Shown: positions 45,831-56,067, numbered from the stretch's first letter. The stretch is DNA of 64,000 bases from Streptomyces sp. SLBN-118 (GCF_006715635.1 NZ_VFNP01000001.1:3038001-3102000); one strand, 5' to 3'. Numbers and translations: made by a program. The notes: generated by a model not told the origin, from the sequence alone.

Positions 45831-46139
45831 GTACTTCCCCCCTTGTCCCCCGAACGTGCTTGATGTGCCCCGCGCTCCCGACCCCCCGCGGTGTCCCTCG
45901 GGAGTCCGTGTACCGGACTGCCCACTGGGATGCGCAGGGCCAGGATGTCAGTTCCTGTTATCGGCGTGCACGGGGGCATCGGGGACGGTCGGCGCGCCCC
46001 GTTGTGCGCTCGCCCCGGCTGCAGGACACAGTCTCCCATCCGTTGCGGAACGATCACACCGTGGCGGAACGGTCACTTCCGTGCCACAGGCCACTGGCGT
46101 CCCTTGTCCATGATTGGCGCGTCCATGACTCTTGAACAC
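45831..46139. other. Non-coding interval upstream of the XRE/DUF2690 gene
   Basis: No convincing gene on either strand. It should hold the promoter of the XRE gene. An imperfect 13-bp direct repeat, GCGGAACGATCAC (46045-46057) and GCGGAACGGTCAC (46064-46076), has a 19-bp period. Confidence 0.5.
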
Positions 46140-46181
46140 GACGGCGCCCGTCCTCCCTCGGGGGAGAGGACGGGCGCCGTC
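46140..46181 (-). terminator. Terminator of the folD-DUF3017 unit
   Basis: GACGGCGCCCGTCCTC (46140-46155) pairs perfectly with GAGGACGGGCGCCGTC (46166-46181) around a ten-base loop, 40 bases beyond the DUF3017 stop. Confidence 0.88.
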
Positions 46182-46221
46182 GATGTTTGCGTGCGCCGAA
46201 CGCGAGCTGCCAGGGGGCGTC

Positions 46222-46917
46222 CTAACGCACCGTGAAGTGGACCGCGTCCTCCAGGAACGGGATGTCCAGCCAGGGCTTCGGCTGGGTGACGAGCGCGATC
46301 AGCACGATCCCCGTGCCGAGCAGTCCGTACGTGACCATGTCGGTGAAGCGGGAGCGCACGGCGAGCATCCCGACCGAGGGCAGGACCCGGCGCATGACGG
46401 CGCCCGTGATGAGCGCGGCACCGATGAGGATCGTGCCGACACGGAAGGCGTCGGCGAAGGCGTCGGTGCCGACGACGACGAGCCCCAGCCCGGCCAGGGC
46501 GAGCACGGTGAGCAGGGGCCACTGCCGCGCGGGAGCGGAAGCGTCCCCGGGCGCGGCGCGCCCGCCGCCCTCGGGCCGGGCGGTGTCCTGGGTGAGGGCC
46601 GGCGGCCGCCGGGAGGGGGCTCTGACGGCGGGCTCGGCCTGGGGTTCCGTACGGGTCTCGGCGTCCGGCGCATCGGTGGCCCGGGCCTCTGCCCTCCTGT
46701 CGGAGTCGCCGGGGCCGGTGCCGCTGCCCGGGCGCCTACCGGCGGAGTCGTCCGAGTCGGCGTCCTCAGCCGCGGGCCGCGGGTGGACCGCGTCCGCCAG
46801 GACGGCCGCGGCAGCCAGGTCCGGGGCAGGCTCGCCCTCGCCGGGGCGCCCGGTCCCGGGGGCCGCGCCCGCCGCCCCGCCCACCGGCTCGGATTCGTCG
46901 TTCGTGAGTACGCCCAT
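46222..46917 (-). CDS. DUF3017 membrane protein
   Basis: This 231-residue protein has an unusually long, disordered N-terminus of about 130 residues (Ala/Pro/Asp/Glu-rich), then three hydrophobic helices: PLLTVLALAGLGLVVVGTDA, VGTILIGAALITGAVMRRV and MVTYGLLGTGIVLIALVTQP. The C-terminal half is the DUF3017 family, usually encoded just downstream of folD in actinobacteria, as here (23-base gap). Its function is unknown; co-transcription with folD is likely. Confidence 0.86.
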   Translation of the reverse strand: MGVLTNDESEPVGGAAGAAPGTGRPGEGEPAPDLAAAAVLADAVHPRPAAEDADSDDSAGRRPGSGTGPGDSDRRAEARATDAPDAETRTEPQAEPAVRAPSRRPPALTQDTARPEGGGRAAPGDASAPARQWPLLTVLALAGLGLVVVGTDAFADAFRVGTILIGAALITGAVMRRVLPSVGMLAVRSRFTDMVTYGLLGTGIVLIALVTQPKPWLDIPFLEDAVHFTVR

Positions 46918-46940
46918 GGGCCCAGCCCTCCCGATCCTGC

Positions 46941-47807
46941 TCAGCCCTCGACGGCGACAGCCGCGCGCTCGGCCGCCTCGACGACATTGACCAGCAGCTG
47001 CGCGCGGGTCATCGGGCCCACTCCGCCCGGGTTCGGCGAGATCCAGCCCGCGACCTCCGCGACGCCCGGGTGCACGTCTCCGGCGATCTTGCCTTCCGCG
47101 TCACGGCTGACGCCGACGTCGAGGACCGCGGCCCCCGGCTTGACGTCCTCGGGCTTGATGATGTGCTGCACACCGGCCGCCGACACGATGATGTCGGCCT
47201 GCCGCAGATGCATGGGCAGATCGCGCGTGCCGGTGTGGCACTGCGTCACCGTCGCGTTCTCGGACTTCCGGGTCAGCAGCAGCGGCAGGGAGCGGCCCAC
47301 GGTGATGCCGCGGCCCAGGACCACGATGTGCGCGCCCTTGATCTCGACGCCGTGGTGACGGAGCAGCTGGATGATGCCGTTCGGCGTGCACGGCAGCGGC
47401 CCCTCGATGCCCAGCACGAGGCGCCCGAGGCTCATCGGGTGCAGCCCGTCCGCGTCCTTGGCCGGGTCCATCAGCTCGAGCACCTTGTTGGTGTCGATGT
47501 GCTTGGGCAGCGGGAGCTGGACGATGTAGCCGGTGCACTCGGGGTTGTCGTTGAGCTCACGGACGACCGCCTCGATCTCCTCCTGCGAGGCGGTGTCCGG
47601 CAGTTCGCGCTGGATGGAGGCGATGCCTACCTGCGCGCAGTCGCGGTGCTTGCCGTTGACGTACCAGCGGCTGCCGGGGTCGTCCCCGACCAGCAGCGTC
47701 CCGAGGCCGGGCGTGATGCCCCGCTCCTTGAGGGCCGCCACGCGGGCGGTCAGGTCGGACTTGATCGCGGCTGCGGTGGCCTTGCCATCGAGAATCTGGG
47801 CAGTCAT
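46941..47807 (-). CDS. folD: Bifunctional methylenetetrahydrofolate dehydrogenase/cyclohydrolase
   Basis: This enzyme of about 288 residues starts at ATG 47807. The Tyr/Lys catalytic pair lies in [17 protein letters not shown]; the substrate loop is [12 protein letters not shown] and the NADP site [17 protein letters not shown], with a C-terminal [13 protein letters not shown]. It interconverts 5,10-methylene- and 10-formyl-tetrahydrofolate and supplies purine synthesis (purN and purH lie 1 kb away). Unlike glyA, its leader shows no ZTP riboswitch. Confidence 0.96.
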   Translation of the reverse strand: MTAQILDGKATAAAIKSDLTARVAALKERGITPGLGTLLVGDDPGSRWYVNGKHRDCAQVGIASIQRELPDTASQEEIEAVVRELNDNPECTGYIVQLPLPKHIDTNKVLELMDPAKDADGLHPMSLGRLVLGIEGPLPCTPNGIIQLLRHHGVEIKGAHIVVLGRGITVGRSLPLLLTRKSENATVTQCHTGTRDLPMHLRQADIIVSAAGVQHIIKPEDVKPGAAVLDVGVSRDAEGKIAGDVHPGVAEVAGWISPNPGGVGPMTRAQLLVNVVEAAERAAVAVEG

Positions 47808-48068
47808 GGACCCATCCTCGCGGATGGACCCGCCCCGGTTCCAATTCGGCCCTCGTTCCGGTGGCCGCACGCGCCCCTCCTGCCCGGCAAACAGAGGAGA
47901 GGTTGCACTTGCACAACACCTTGGGCTGTCGACTGGACAAAATGTCGACGTGAATACCACGATGATCCGCGCAGTGCCGCGGCAGTGTTGGGGGGCAAAC
48001 CGCTGAACTTGTGACGTTCCTCCGCTCGGACCGCGTCGTCCCCGCACTTTCAACGGAGGAAACCCGCC
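47808..48068. promoter_or_regulatory. Divergent region between folD and the Gln/Gly/Pro-rich membrane protein
   Basis: No gene is seen. GTCGAC occurs twice at 19-bp spacing (about 47929-47934 and 47943-47948 within TGTCGACTGGACAAAATGTC). TTGCAC is repeated in TTGCACTTGCAC near 47906. A GGAGGAAA ribosome site at the right end belongs to the gene at 48069. Confidence 0.35.
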
Positions 48069-48692
48069 ATGAGCTTCGGCGACCCGAACAACCCCTACGG
48101 CCAGCCCCAGGGCGGCCAGCCGGGCTACGGCCAGCCTCAGGGCGGCCAGCCTTACGGTCAGCCCCAGGGTGGTCAGCCGGGCTACGGCCAGCCGCAGGGC
48201 CAGCCCGGTTACGGCTACCCGCAGGCCCCGCCCGTCCAGCCGTACGGCGGCGGTTACGCGACCGGCCCCACCGAGATGCCGGGCGGTGTGAAGGCAGCCC
48301 GCGTGATGCTCTTCGTCATCGCGGGCCTCCAGGTGCTCGGCGCGATCTTCGGCGCGCTGGCCGCCGTGGGCGTCGCCAAGGCCAAGGACGACCCGGCCCT
48401 CAAGGACGACGTGCAGTTCCAGCAGGTCGCCGACTTGTCTGTCGGCGCGGTGTGGGCCATCGCCTTCCTGATCCTGGCCTGGGGCGTCCTCGCCATTGTG
48501 CTCGGCGCCAAGTTCAGCAGCGGCGGCAACGGCATCCGCGTCACCACGATGGTCTTCGGCATCATCACGGCGGTCCTGGGCCTCTACCCGTTCGTCGTCG
48601 TGGGCCTGGTGCACACCACTCTCGCGATCCTCATCACCGTGTTCGTCGGCAAGTCCGACGGCGGCGAGTGGTTCAACCGCGCACAGCGCTGA
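48069..48692 (+). CDS. Four-helix membrane protein with Gln/Gly/Pro/Tyr repeat N-terminus
   Basis: This 207-residue protein starts at ATG 48069 after CGGAGGAAAC. The first 60 residues are tandem variants of [10 protein letters not shown], a low-complexity cytoplasmic tail. Four membrane helices follow ([75 protein letters not shown]). It resembles small Streptomyces membrane proteins of unknown function. It shares a bidirectional terminator with purH. Confidence 0.83.
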   Translation: MSFGDPNNPYGQPQGGQPGYGQPQGGQPYGQPQGGQPGYGQPQGQPGYGYPQAPPVQPYGGGYATGPTEMPGGVKAARVMLFVIAGLQVLGAIFGALAAVGVAKAKDDPALKDDVQFQQVADLSVGAVWAIAFLILAWGVLAIVLGAKFSSGGNGIRVTTMVFGIITAVLGLYPFVVVGLVHTTLAILITVFVGKSDGGEWFNRAQR

Positions 48693-48706
48693 GCCCTTTG
48701 ACAGCG

Positions 48707-48750
48707 AGAAGGCCGTAAACCCCGCCGACGGGCGGGGTTTACGGCCTTCT
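48707..48750. terminator. Bidirectional terminator between 48069-48692 and purH
   Basis: AGAAGGCCGTAAACCCCGCC (48707-48726) pairs perfectly over 20 bases with the arm at 48731-48750, around GACG. It lies 14 bases after the plus-strand stop and 20 bases beyond the purH stop. Confidence 0.93.
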
Positions 48751-48770
48751 GCCGTTCAGGTCGGGTCGAG

Positions 48771-50324
48771 TCAGTGGAAGAAGTGCCGCGTCCCCGTGAA
48801 GTACATCGTCACGCCCGCCTTCTTCGCCGCCTCGATCACCAGCTCGTCCCGTACCGAACCGCCGGGCTGCACCACGGCCTTGACGCCCGCCGCGGTCAGG
48901 ATCTCCAGGCCGTCCGGGAACGGGAAGAACGCGTCCGAGGCCGCGTACGAGCCCCGGGCCCGCTCCTCGCCGGCGCGTTCGACCGCGAGCTTCGCCGAGT
49001 CGACGCGGTTGACCTGGCCCATGCCGACGCCGACCGACGCACGGCCCTTCGCGAGCAGGATCGCATTGGACTTCACCGCGCGGCAGGCCCTCCACGCGAA
49101 GGCGAGCTCGGCCAGCTCGCCGGCGGTCAGCGCCTCGCCGGTCGCGAGCGTCCAGTTGGCCGGGTCGTCGCCCTCGGCCTGGAGGCGATCGGTGACCTGG
49201 AGCAGCGCGCCGCCGTCGATCGGCTTGAGCTCGACCGGGTTCGCCGGGGCGCCCTGGGCGCGCAGCACCCGGATGTTCTTCTTGCGGGCGAGGATCTCGA
49301 CCGCGCCGTCCTCGTAGCCGGGGGCGACGATGACCTCGGTGAAGATCTCCGCGACCTGCTCCGCCATCTCCTTGGAGACCGGACGGTTGACCGCGATCAC
49401 TCCGCCGAACGCGGACAGCGGGTCGCAGGCGTGCGCCTTGCGGTGCGCCTCGGCGACGTCCGCGCCGACCGCGATACCGCACGGGTTGGCGTGCTTGATG
49501 ATCGCGACGCAGGGCTCGGCGTGGTCGTACGCGGCACGGCGGGCGGCGTCCGTGTCCGTGTAGTTGTTGTACGACATCTCCTTGCCGTGCAGCTGCTCGG
49601 CCTCGGCGAGGCCGCCGTTGCCGCTGACGTAGAGCGCGGCGCCCTGGTGCGGGTTCTCGCCGTAGCGCAGGACGTTCTCGCGCTCCCAGGTGGCACCGAG
49701 GAAGTCGGGGAAGCCGGACTCGTCGGCCGGCGCGTAGGAGCTCGCGAACCAGGAGGCGACGGCCACGTCGTACGCGGCGGTGTGCTGGAAGGCCTCGGCG
49801 GCCAGGCGCTTGCGGGCGGCCAGGTCGAAGCCGCCCTCCTGCACCGCGGCGAGAACGTCCTTGTACCGCGCGGGGCTGGTGACGACCGCTACGGACGGGT
49901 GGTTCTTGGCGGAGGCGCGGACCATCGACGGGCCGCCGATGTCGATCTGCTCGACGCACTCGTCGGGGGTGGCTCCCGAAGCGACGGTCTCCCGGAAGGG
50001 GTACAGGTTCACCACCACGAGGTCGAAGGGCTCGACGCCCAGCTCGGCGAGCTGCTCGCGGTGCGACTCGAGGCGCAGATCGGCGAGGATGCCGGCGTGC
50101 ACGCGCGGGTGCAGCGTCTTGACCCGGCCGTCCAGGCACTCGGGGAAGCCGGTGAGCTCCTCGACCTTGGTGACCGGCACGGCGGCCGCGGCGATCTTCG
50201 CGGCGGTGGAGCCGGTCGAGACCAGCTCGACGCCGGCCTCGTGGAGCCCGCGGGCGAGCTCCTCCAGCCCTGTTTTGTCGTAGACACTGACCAGCGCGCG
50301 ACGGATGGGCTTATTCACCGACAT
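48771..50324 (-). CDS. purH: Bifunctional AICAR transformylase / IMP cyclohydrolase
   Basis: This 517-residue protein starts at ATG 50324, with AAAGG just upstream. The N-terminal MGS-like cyclohydrolase domain has [28 protein letters not shown] and [13 protein letters not shown]. The transformylase domain has [13 protein letters not shown], the KH pair in [11 protein letters not shown], and ends FFPFPDGLE...[12 protein letters not shown]. It performs the last two steps of purine synthesis to IMP. Its start overlaps the purN stop by 14 bases. Confidence 0.97.
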   Translation of the reverse strand: MSVNKPIRRALVSVYDKTGLEELARGLHEAGVELVSTGSTAAKIAAAAVPVTKVEELTGFPECLDGRVKTLHPRVHAGILADLRLESHREQLAELGVEPFDLVVVNLYPFRETVASGATPDECVEQIDIGGPSMVRASAKNHPSVAVVTSPARYKDVLAAVQEGGFDLAARKRLAAEAFQHTAAYDVAVASWFASSYAPADESGFPDFLGATWERENVLRYGENPHQGAALYVSGNGGLAEAEQLHGKEMSYNNYTDTDAARRAAYDHAEPCVAIIKHANPCGIAVGADVAEAHRKAHACDPLSAFGGVIAVNRPVSKEMAEQVAEIFTEVIVAPGYEDGAVEILARKKNIRVLRAQGAPANPVELKPIDGGALLQVTDRLQAEGDDPANWTLATGEALTAGELAELAFAWRACRAVKSNAILLAKGRASVGVGMGQVNRVDSAKLAVERAGEERARGSYAASDAFFPFPDGLEILTAAGVKAVVQPGGSVRDELVIEAAKKAGVTMYFTGTRHFFH

Positions 50325-50949
50325 GAACCTTTCGTCCCTCAATGCGGTAGCCGTTACGGGCCAGACGCCCCACGACCTCGACGAGCAGCTGACGCTCGAC
50401 TTCCTTGATGCGCTCGTGAAGAGCGGCTTCGTCGTCCTCGTCCCGGACCTCCACCACGCCCTGCGCGATGATCGGTCCCGTGTCGACGCCGTCGTCGACG
50501 AAGTGGACGGTGCACCCGGTGACCTTCGCGCCGTACGCGAGCGCTTCGCGCACGCCGTGGGCTCCGGGGAAGCTGGGCAGCAGGGCGGGATGCGTGTTGA
50601 CGAACCGTCCGCCGAAGCGGGCGAGGAACTCCTTGCCCACGATCTTCATGAATCCGGCCGAGACGACCAGGTCCGGTTCGTAGGCGGCAGTGGCCTCCGC
50701 CAGCGCGAGATCCCACGCCTCACGGGTCTCGTAGTCCTTCACCTTGCACACGAACGTGGGCAGTCCGGCACGCTCGGCGCGCTCAAGACCGGCGATCTTC
50801 TCCCGGTCGGCCCCGACGGCGACGACGCGGGCGCCGAAGCCCCGCGGATCCTCGGCGATGGCGTCGAGGAGGGCCTGCAGATTCGTACCGGATCCGGAGA
50901 CCAGAACCACGAGGCGGGCCGGTCGGGCGGAGGGGGGCGGGGAGGCCAC
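50311..50949 (-). CDS. purN: Phosphoribosylglycinamide formyltransferase
   Basis: This 212-residue enzyme starts at GTG 50949. [18 protein letters not shown] opens the fold; the catalytic Asn-His-Asp triad lies in [18 protein letters not shown] and [13 protein letters not shown]. It formylates GAR with 10-formyl-tetrahydrofolate in purine synthesis. It forms a coupled pair with purH. The 256-base upstream region (50950-51205), shared with a divergent gene, shows no recognisable riboswitch. Confidence 0.96.
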   Translation of the reverse strand: MASPPPSARPARLVVLVSGSGTNLQALLDAIAEDPRGFGARVVAVGADREKIAGLERAERAGLPTFVCKVKDYETREAWDLALAEATAAYEPDLVVSAGFMKIVGKEFLARFGGRFVNTHPALLPSFPGAHGVREALAYGAKVTGCTVHFVDDGVDTGPIIAQGVVEVRDEDDEAALHERIKEVERQLLVEVVGRLARNGYRIEGRKVHVGE

Positions 50950-51205
50950 GGCGGGTCTCTTTCTCGCGTGTGTGCTGTTTCGCTTGCTGTTCGGCGTTTG
51001 TGCGGTCCTACGAACGAATCGCGCCCCGCGATACGGGGAACTCTACGAAGGGGCCGACCGTCAGCAACGATACCGGCACACAGAACGGCCCCCACGGGAC
51101 GGGGGCGTGGCCGGGAGGTAGCGTCTGGGGACAGGCCCGTCCCCCGACGGGCACGACGACACAAGACCCCATGCGCGCTGGGTCTGAGGGGAAGACGTTC
51201 ACCAC

Positions 51206-51982
51206 ATGCCGGACCGACGCCGCCGTACGGACCTCCTGTTGCCGCGGGAGCGCCAGTCCACGGATGACAACAATCCCTTCGCGCCGCCGCCGGAGGGCCG
51301 GCCGGACCAGCCCTGGCAGCCGCGCCACCCGGGGAACGACGGCAACTCCGACGACCCCTCGTCCGGCTCGTCGGACCCCTCGAATCCCTCGGGCGACCAG
51401 GGCGAGCGCCCGGCCTGGGGCAGTCAGTGGAGCAGCCGCCAGCCGGGCCGCTCGTCGGGCGGCGGCTTCGGCGGCCGCCCCGGCGGCCAGAACGACGAGG
51501 GCGGCCAGGACGGCGGCGGCCGCAAGGGCCAGGACGGGGGCGGCTCCCCCGGCGGCCTGAAGTGGGACCCGACGGATCCGGCTCAGCGGCGGGCGCGGTA
51601 TGCGCTGCTGTCGGGCATGTGGGCGTTCTTCTTCGCGCTGTTCGACCTTCCGGAGATCGCACTGCTGCTGGGTGCGCTGGCGCTGTACTGGAGCATCAGC
51701 TCCCTGCGCGCCAAGCCCCTGCGCCGCCCGGCGGACCCGCTGTCCCCTCCCCCGCCGGCCGCGTCACCGACGCCCCCGAACAAGCCCCAGCTGACGGCGG
51801 CGGTGAGCGGCCTGGTGATGGCGAGCATCGCGCTGGTGATCGTCGCGGCGTCGTTCACGGCGCAGCTGGTGTACCGCGACTACTACACGTGCGTGAACGA
51901 CGCCCTGACGAAGTCGGGCCAGCTGGCCTGCAACGACTTGCTGCCGGATCCGCTGCGCGGAGTGATCGGCGTCAAGGAGTAG
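51206..51982 (+). CDS. Membrane protein with long disordered Gly/Pro/Asp/Gln-rich N-terminus
   Basis: This 258-residue protein has about 115 N-terminal residues of low complexity (Gly, Asp, Ser, Gln, Pro). Helices follow at about 131-163 (ALLSGMWAFFFALFDLPEIA, LLLGALALYW) and about 197-217 (VSGLVMASIALVIVAASFTA), and a short extracytoplasmic tail has two cysteines (YYTCVNDALTKSGQLACNDL). I do not recognise a function. It is divergent from purN. Confidence 0.82.
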   Translation: MPDRRRRTDLLLPRERQSTDDNNPFAPPPEGRPDQPWQPRHPGNDGNSDDPSSGSSDPSNPSGDQGERPAWGSQWSSRQPGRSSGGGFGGRPGGQNDEGGQDGGGRKGQDGGGSPGGLKWDPTDPAQRRARYALLSGMWAFFFALFDLPEIALLLGALALYWSISSLRAKPLRRPADPLSPPPPAASPTPPNKPQLTAAVSGLVMASIALVIVAASFTAQLVYRDYYTCVNDALTKSGQLACNDLLPDPLRGVIGVKE

Positions 51983-51995
51983 CCCGTCCACTCCA

Positions 51996-52017
51996 CCCCG
52001 CCCGGGCCCGGGCGGGG
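51996..52017. terminator. Perfect 22-bp GC palindrome
   Basis: CCCCGCCCGGG (51996-52006) and its exact inverse (52007-52017) lie 13 bases after the plus-strand stop and 61 bases from the PerM stop, so it can serve both convergent genes. Confidence 0.75.
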
Positions 52018-52077
52018 CGATCCCATATCCGCCTGCGGGAAGCCGTAGGGGTTGGGCGGGGCTCGGGAAAGACCCTC

Positions 52078-53733
52078 CTACGGTGCCGCCGATTGCCCTG
52101 GCTCTTCCGAAGCGGGTGATTCCCCCTCCGGCTTCGCCACCCAGGGCGGCACCGACGGCCCGGGTTCTTTCGAAGCCGGGGGATCGTCCTTCGGCTCGGT
52201 TACACAGGGCGGCGCCGACGGCCCGGGCTCCTCCGGAGCCGGTGGCTCCCCCTCCGGCTCGGTTACAGCCGACGGCGCCGGCGCGAACTCCGCCATCAGG
52301 CCCCCCGACGCCTCCTTCGGCGCCGCCCACCGCGCCTCCTGCGGCTCCCTCGCCTCCAGCGCGGCCACCGGCAAGAAGTCGTACCCCTCCGCCTCCTCCG
52401 AGTCGTCGAAGACGTCCGAGACCGAGACCTCCGAGACCGAGACGTCCGAGACGCCTGAGACGTCCGGCTCGGCAGGGACACCCGCTCCCCGCCTCCTCCG
52501 CCACGCGCGTACCCCCAGCGCCACCGGCACCCCCACCCCCGCCGTCCAGACCGCCGCCGCGCCGCCGGTCAGCCACCACACCGGGCCGAACTGCGCCAGC
52601 CTGCCCGTCCCCATCGGGCCGCCCGCCGCCGCCGCGAGCGGCGCGGTGAGGAGCCCGCAGCCCACCGCGCCCAGCAGCGCCGCGAGCGCGGTCTCGCGGA
52701 CGCCCGACAGCGCGTCTCTCCGTACGGTGAACCAGGCGATCACCACCCCCGCCGCCACCGGCACGGCCACCACCGCCCAGTTCAGCGCGGCCCCGGGGCC
52801 CTCCGCCGGCACCGCGGCCAGCAGCGGGAACGGCGGCAGTGCCGCGTCGCCGGTGAGTGCGAGCGGCGTCGCCGTGGCACCCGTACCGAGCGCGAAACCG
52901 GGGCCGAGACCGTACGCCGCACCCCACACCGCCGCGTTCGGCGCCAGCACGAGCCCCAGCAGCAGCACCGCGAGCCGCCCCGACCACTCGTCCGCGAGGT
53001 GCAGGAACGAGTCCTGCGTCGCCTCCGCGTGCCACACCAGCGACACCGCGACCAGCAATGCCCCACCCGCCGACAGGGCGAGCGCCCCCGCCACCGCGGA
53101 CCGCGCGGCGACACGGATCCGGGTACGGGCGAGCTCGGCCCGTACCCGCTCGGGCAGCCACGCGGGCAGCGGCCCGAGCGGCCGTCCGCTCGCGGTCCAC
53201 ACCCCGGCCGCCGCGGAGGCCACGGCCACCACCGGCAGATGCAGGAGCGCGCTCAGCAGGTCGGCGGCCAGCGGACCGCGTGCCGCATAGGCGACGACGG
53301 CCGAGCCGACCAGCAAGTACCCCGCGGTCACCGCGCACAGCACCCCCCGCGCCGACGCCCGCGGCCGTCCCTCGTCCGGTTCGAGCGCCTCTCGCGCCGC
53401 CCGGTGTGTCAGCAGCGCGGGCAAGGCCGCAAGCAGCAGCGGTACGAGGCCGATCGGCGCCGGGTTCCCGGAGAGCGTGTCGGTGCGTACGAGTTCCGTG
53501 CCGTGCGCGAGCAGCCACATCCCGGCGGCGACATGCAGCGCCCCGCCAGGACCTCTGTCCGGGTAGGGGGAGCTGATCCACAGCATCATCACGAGGGCGG
53601 CGAGCGCGCCGAGCCCGAGCCCCGCGGCGATCACCCCGCGTACGAAGGCCCCGGCCAGCGCGGGCGCACGACCCCCCTGGACCACAGCCGGGGCCTGCGA
53701 CAGCAACGGGCTGGGCTCAGTCATCTGCGTCAC
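52078..53733 (-). CDS. Cell division protein PerM-like (DUF6350) membrane protein
   Basis: This 551-residue polytopic protein (about ten helices up to residue 410) opens with [20 protein letters not shown] and contains [26 protein letters not shown] and a [20 protein letters not shown] segment. It matches the actinobacterial DUF6350/PerM family, linked in mycobacteria to stabilising the divisome. The C-terminus (about 430-551) is acidic and disordered, with VS-E/D repeats and a threefold 21-residue Pro/Glu repeat. GTG 53733 or ATG 53724 starts it; neither has a good ribosome site. Confidence 0.82.
   Translation of the reverse strand: MTQMTEPSPLLSQAPAVVQGGRAPALAGAFVRGVIAAGLGLGALAALVMMLWISSPYPDRGPGGALHVAAGMWLLAHGTELVRTDTLSGNPAPIGLVPLLLAALPALLTHRAAREALEPDEGRPRASARGVLCAVTAGYLLVGSAVVAYAARGPLAADLLSALLHLPVVAVASAAAGVWTASGRPLGPLPAWLPERVRAELARTRIRVAARSAVAGALALSAGGALLVAVSLVWHAEATQDSFLHLADEWSGRLAVLLLGLVLAPNAAVWGAAYGLGPGFALGTGATATPLALTGDAALPPFPLLAAVPAEGPGAALNWAVVAVPVAAGVVIAWFTVRRDALSGVRETALAALLGAVGCGLLTAPLAAAAGGPMGTGRLAQFGPVWWLTGGAAAVWTAGVGVPVALGVRAWRRRRGAGVPAEPDVSGVSDVSVSEVSVSDVFDDSEEAEGYDFLPVAALEAREPQEARWAAPKEASGGLMAEFAPAPSAVTEPEGEPPAPEEPGPSAPPCVTEPKDDPPASKEPGPSVPPWVAKPEGESPASEEPGQSAAP
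52081..52270 (-). repeat. Three 63-bp tandem repeats at the 3' end of the PerM gene
   Basis: Each unit encodes 21 residues of the form V-T/A-E/K-P-E/K-x-x-x-P-A-x-x-E-P-G-x-S-x-x-P. The three copies diverge by point changes only and run to the stop codon. Confidence 0.8.
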
Positions 53734-53849
53734 GCGGCCATGCTGCCAACGACACGCGCTTTATCCATGTAACGGGCGAATGCACGCTGTGTCGCTCAAT
53801 ATACATTTATGTACTTTTTCGCCGAGTGCAGCACCGCGGGGAGCCTCTC

Positions 53850-55073
53850 ATGACTCAGGGCACCAACCCTGCCTCCGGCGCCCTTCCCTCCCCCAAGGAA
53901 CGGCGCAGGCTGCGCGAGGCGAAGTCTCTGAGCGAGGAACAGGTGGCGGCCGCGGTCGGCGTCACACGGGCGACGGTCAAGAACTGGGAGACCGGGCGGA
54001 GCAGCCCCCGGGGACGCAAGCTCAGGCTGTACGCGAATCTCCTCGCGGGTACGGGACCGGAGGAGTCGTCCTGTACTCCGGACCCGGAGCCGACCCCGGA
54101 GCTGAACTCCCGCACCCACCCGGCACCGAAGCCCAAGCAGCCCCCCGCCACCACCGGGCCCAGGCCCGCCGCCGGGCGCGCGGCCGAGCCGCCCACGGTC
54201 CCGGCCTGTCCGGCCCCGCCGCCCTCCGGCCCACCTCGCTCCGATTCGCTCCCGGCACCGCCCGAACCTCCGGCCCTCACCCCGGCCGAGGCCTTCGACG
54301 CCCTCTACGCGTACGCCGCCCCTGCCCTCGTACGCCAGACCTACCTGCTCACCGGCCGCCGCAGGCTCTCCCACGAGTCCGTCGAGCGCGCCTTCCACCT
54401 CGCCTGGCAGCGCTGGCCCGAGGTCGCCGTCGACCGTGACCCGGCGGGCTGGGTACGGGCCGCGGCATACGAGCACGCCATGTCCCCGTGGCAGCGGATG
54501 CGGCGCGTCCACCGCCACCCCGACGCCCCACTCGCCGAGGACGAGCGCCGGTTACTCCTCGACGCACTGCTCGAACTGCCCCCGCACCACCGCCGGACCC
54601 TGCTGCTCTACGACGGCGTGGGCCTCGATCTGCCCGATACGGCCGCCGAGACGGAGGCGAGCACCCCGGCCGCCGCGAGCCGGGTGCTGCATGCGCGCGC
54701 CGCCCTGGCCGAGCGTATGCCCGAACTCGAAGCGCCGGAGACCCTCCACGACCGGCTCACCGCACTCGCGAACTCCACTCCGGCGCCCCAGCTGATGCCC
54801 TCCCAGGATGTACGGACGGGCAGCGAGCGCCGGGCCCGGTTCTGGACACGGGTCGCCGTCGCCGTCACCACCCTGATCATCGGCGCCACCGCCGTCACAC
54901 TGCTCAACGCGCCGACCCGGTACGAGCCGCCGGTCTCGCCCGGCCGGGAGGTCGAGGGCGTACCGCCGCACAACGGACCGCAGAAGCTGACCCGGAAGGA
55001 CATTGAGCTGCGCGCGAGGCTGCTCTCCGAGCCCGTGCACGGCCCGGGACGGCTCGTACCGCAGGATCACTGA
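53850..55073 (+). CDS. Composite XRE-HTH / sigma-like / transmembrane regulator with a TTA codon
   Basis: ATG 53850 follows GGGGAG and gives 407 residues. Residues about 12-70 are an XRE helix-turn-helix (AKSLSEEQVAAAVGVTRATV, KNWETGRSS). After a Pro-rich linker, about 146-222 resembles ECF sigma region 2 (ALVRQTYLLTGRRRLSHESV, RWPEVAVDRDPAGWVRAAAY) and about 232-290 resembles region 4 (LLDALLELPPHHRRTLLLYD). One membrane helix (about 331-350) and a short outer tail end it. Codon 235 is TTA (54552-54554), so expression may depend on bldA. An AT-rich stretch with TACATTTATGTA (53802-53813) precedes it. Confidence 0.82.
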   Translation: MTQGTNPASGALPSPKERRRLREAKSLSEEQVAAAVGVTRATVKNWETGRSSPRGRKLRLYANLLAGTGPEESSCTPDPEPTPELNSRTHPAPKPKQPPATTGPRPAAGRAAEPPTVPACPAPPPSGPPRSDSLPAPPEPPALTPAEAFDALYAYAAPALVRQTYLLTGRRRLSHESVERAFHLAWQRWPEVAVDRDPAGWVRAAAYEHAMSPWQRMRRVHRHPDAPLAEDERRLLLDALLELPPHHRRTLLLYDGVGLDLPDTAAETEASTPAAASRVLHARAALAERMPELEAPETLHDRLTALANSTPAPQLMPSQDVRTGSERRARFWTRVAVAVTTLIIGATAVTLLNAPTRYEPPVSPGREVEGVPPHNGPQKLTRKDIELRARLLSEPVHGPGRLVPQDH

Positions 55074-55105
55074 GCAAGGGCGCCGGGCAGAAGCGCCGCG
55101 TACGT

Positions 55106-55143
55106 GTGTGGGCCCGCACCTCGACCGAGGTGCGGGCCCACAC
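55106..55143. terminator. Bidirectional terminator between the XRE-sigma gene and sucD
   Basis: GTGTGGGCCCGCACCTCG (55106-55123) pairs with CGAGGTGCGGGCCCACAC (55126-55143); the innermost pairs must open to form the loop. It lies between convergent stops at 55073 and 55183. Confidence 0.85.
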
Positions 55144-55182
55144 GTGCGTCCTGCGGTACTGCGGTACTGCGTCCTGCGAAGG

Positions 55183-56067
55183 TCAGCCGGCCAGAATGGC
55201 GCGCGCCAGCTTGGCCGTCTCGGTCGGCGTCTTGCCGACCTTGACGCCCGCGGCCTCAAGGGCCTCCTTCTTCGCCGCGGCCGTGCCGGAGGAGCCGGAG
55301 ACGATGGCGCCGGCGTGGCCCATGGTCTTGCCCTCGGGCGCGGTGAAGCCCGCGACGTAGCCGACGACCGGCTTGGTGACGTTCTTCGCGATGAAGTCCG
55401 CCGCACGCTCCTCGGCGTCGCCGCCGATCTCGCCGATCATGACGATGAGCTCGGTCTCGGGGTCGGCCTCGAACGCCGCGAGGGCGTCGATGTGCGTCGT
55501 ACCGATGACCGGGTCGCCACCGATGCCGACGGCGGAGGAGAAGCCGATGTCACGGAGCTCGTACATCATCTGGTAGGTCAGCGTGCCGGACTTGGACACG
55601 AGACCGATGCGGCCGGGCTTGGTGATGTCGCCGGGGATGATGCCGGCGTTGGACTGGCCGGGGGTGATCAGGCCGGGGCAGTTCGGGCCGATGATCCGGG
55701 TCTTGTTGCCCTTGCTGACCGCGTACGCCCAGAAGGCGGCGGAGTCGTGCACCGCGATGCCCTCGGTGATGACGACGGCCAGCGGGATCTCGGCGTCGAT
55801 CGCCTCGACCACGGCGGCCTTGGCGAAGGCCGGCGGCACGAAGAGGACGGAGACGTCGGCCCCGGTCTTCTCCATCGCCTCGGCGACGGAGCCGAAGACC
55901 GGCACCTCGGTGCCGTCGAAGTCGACGCTCGTGCCCGCCTTGCGGGGGTTCACGCCACCCACGACGTTGGTGCCGTCGGCCAGCATGAGCCTGGTGTGCT
56001 TCATGCCTGTGGAGCCGGTCATCCCCTGGACGATGACCTTGCTGTCCTTGGTGAGGAAGATAGCCAT
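55183..56067 (-). CDS. sucD: Succinyl-CoA synthetase alpha subunit
   Basis: This 294-residue subunit starts at ATG 56067. [18 protein letters not shown] is the CoA-binding Rossmann segment; [20 protein letters not shown] and the phosphohistidine region [18 protein letters not shown] are present. With SucC it converts succinyl-CoA to succinate with nucleotide phosphorylation. It lies 21 bases after sucC on the same strand and ends at a strong bidirectional terminator. Confidence 0.97.
   Translation of the reverse strand: MAIFLTKDSKVIVQGMTGSTGMKHTRLMLADGTNVVGGVNPRKAGTSVDFDGTEVPVFGSVAEAMEKTGADVSVLFVPPAFAKAAVVEAIDAEIPLAVVITEGIAVHDSAAFWAYAVSKGNKTRIIGPNCPGLITPGQSNAGIIPGDITKPGRIGLVSKSGTLTYQMMYELRDIGFSSAVGIGGDPVIGTTHIDALAAFEADPETELIVMIGEIGGDAEERAADFIAKNVTKPVVGYVAGFTAPEGKTMGHAGAIVSGSSGTAAAKKEALEAAGVKVGKTPTETAKLARAILAG

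Noticed and set aside
47808..47960. Possible ZTP riboswitch upstream of folD
   Set aside because: Neither the GACTGGCG nor the CCGCCTGGG conserved segment is present on the minus strand.
50950..51205. Possible purine-related riboswitch upstream of purN
   Set aside because: No conserved aptamer segment was found; only short GC stems such as 51135-51152 are visible.
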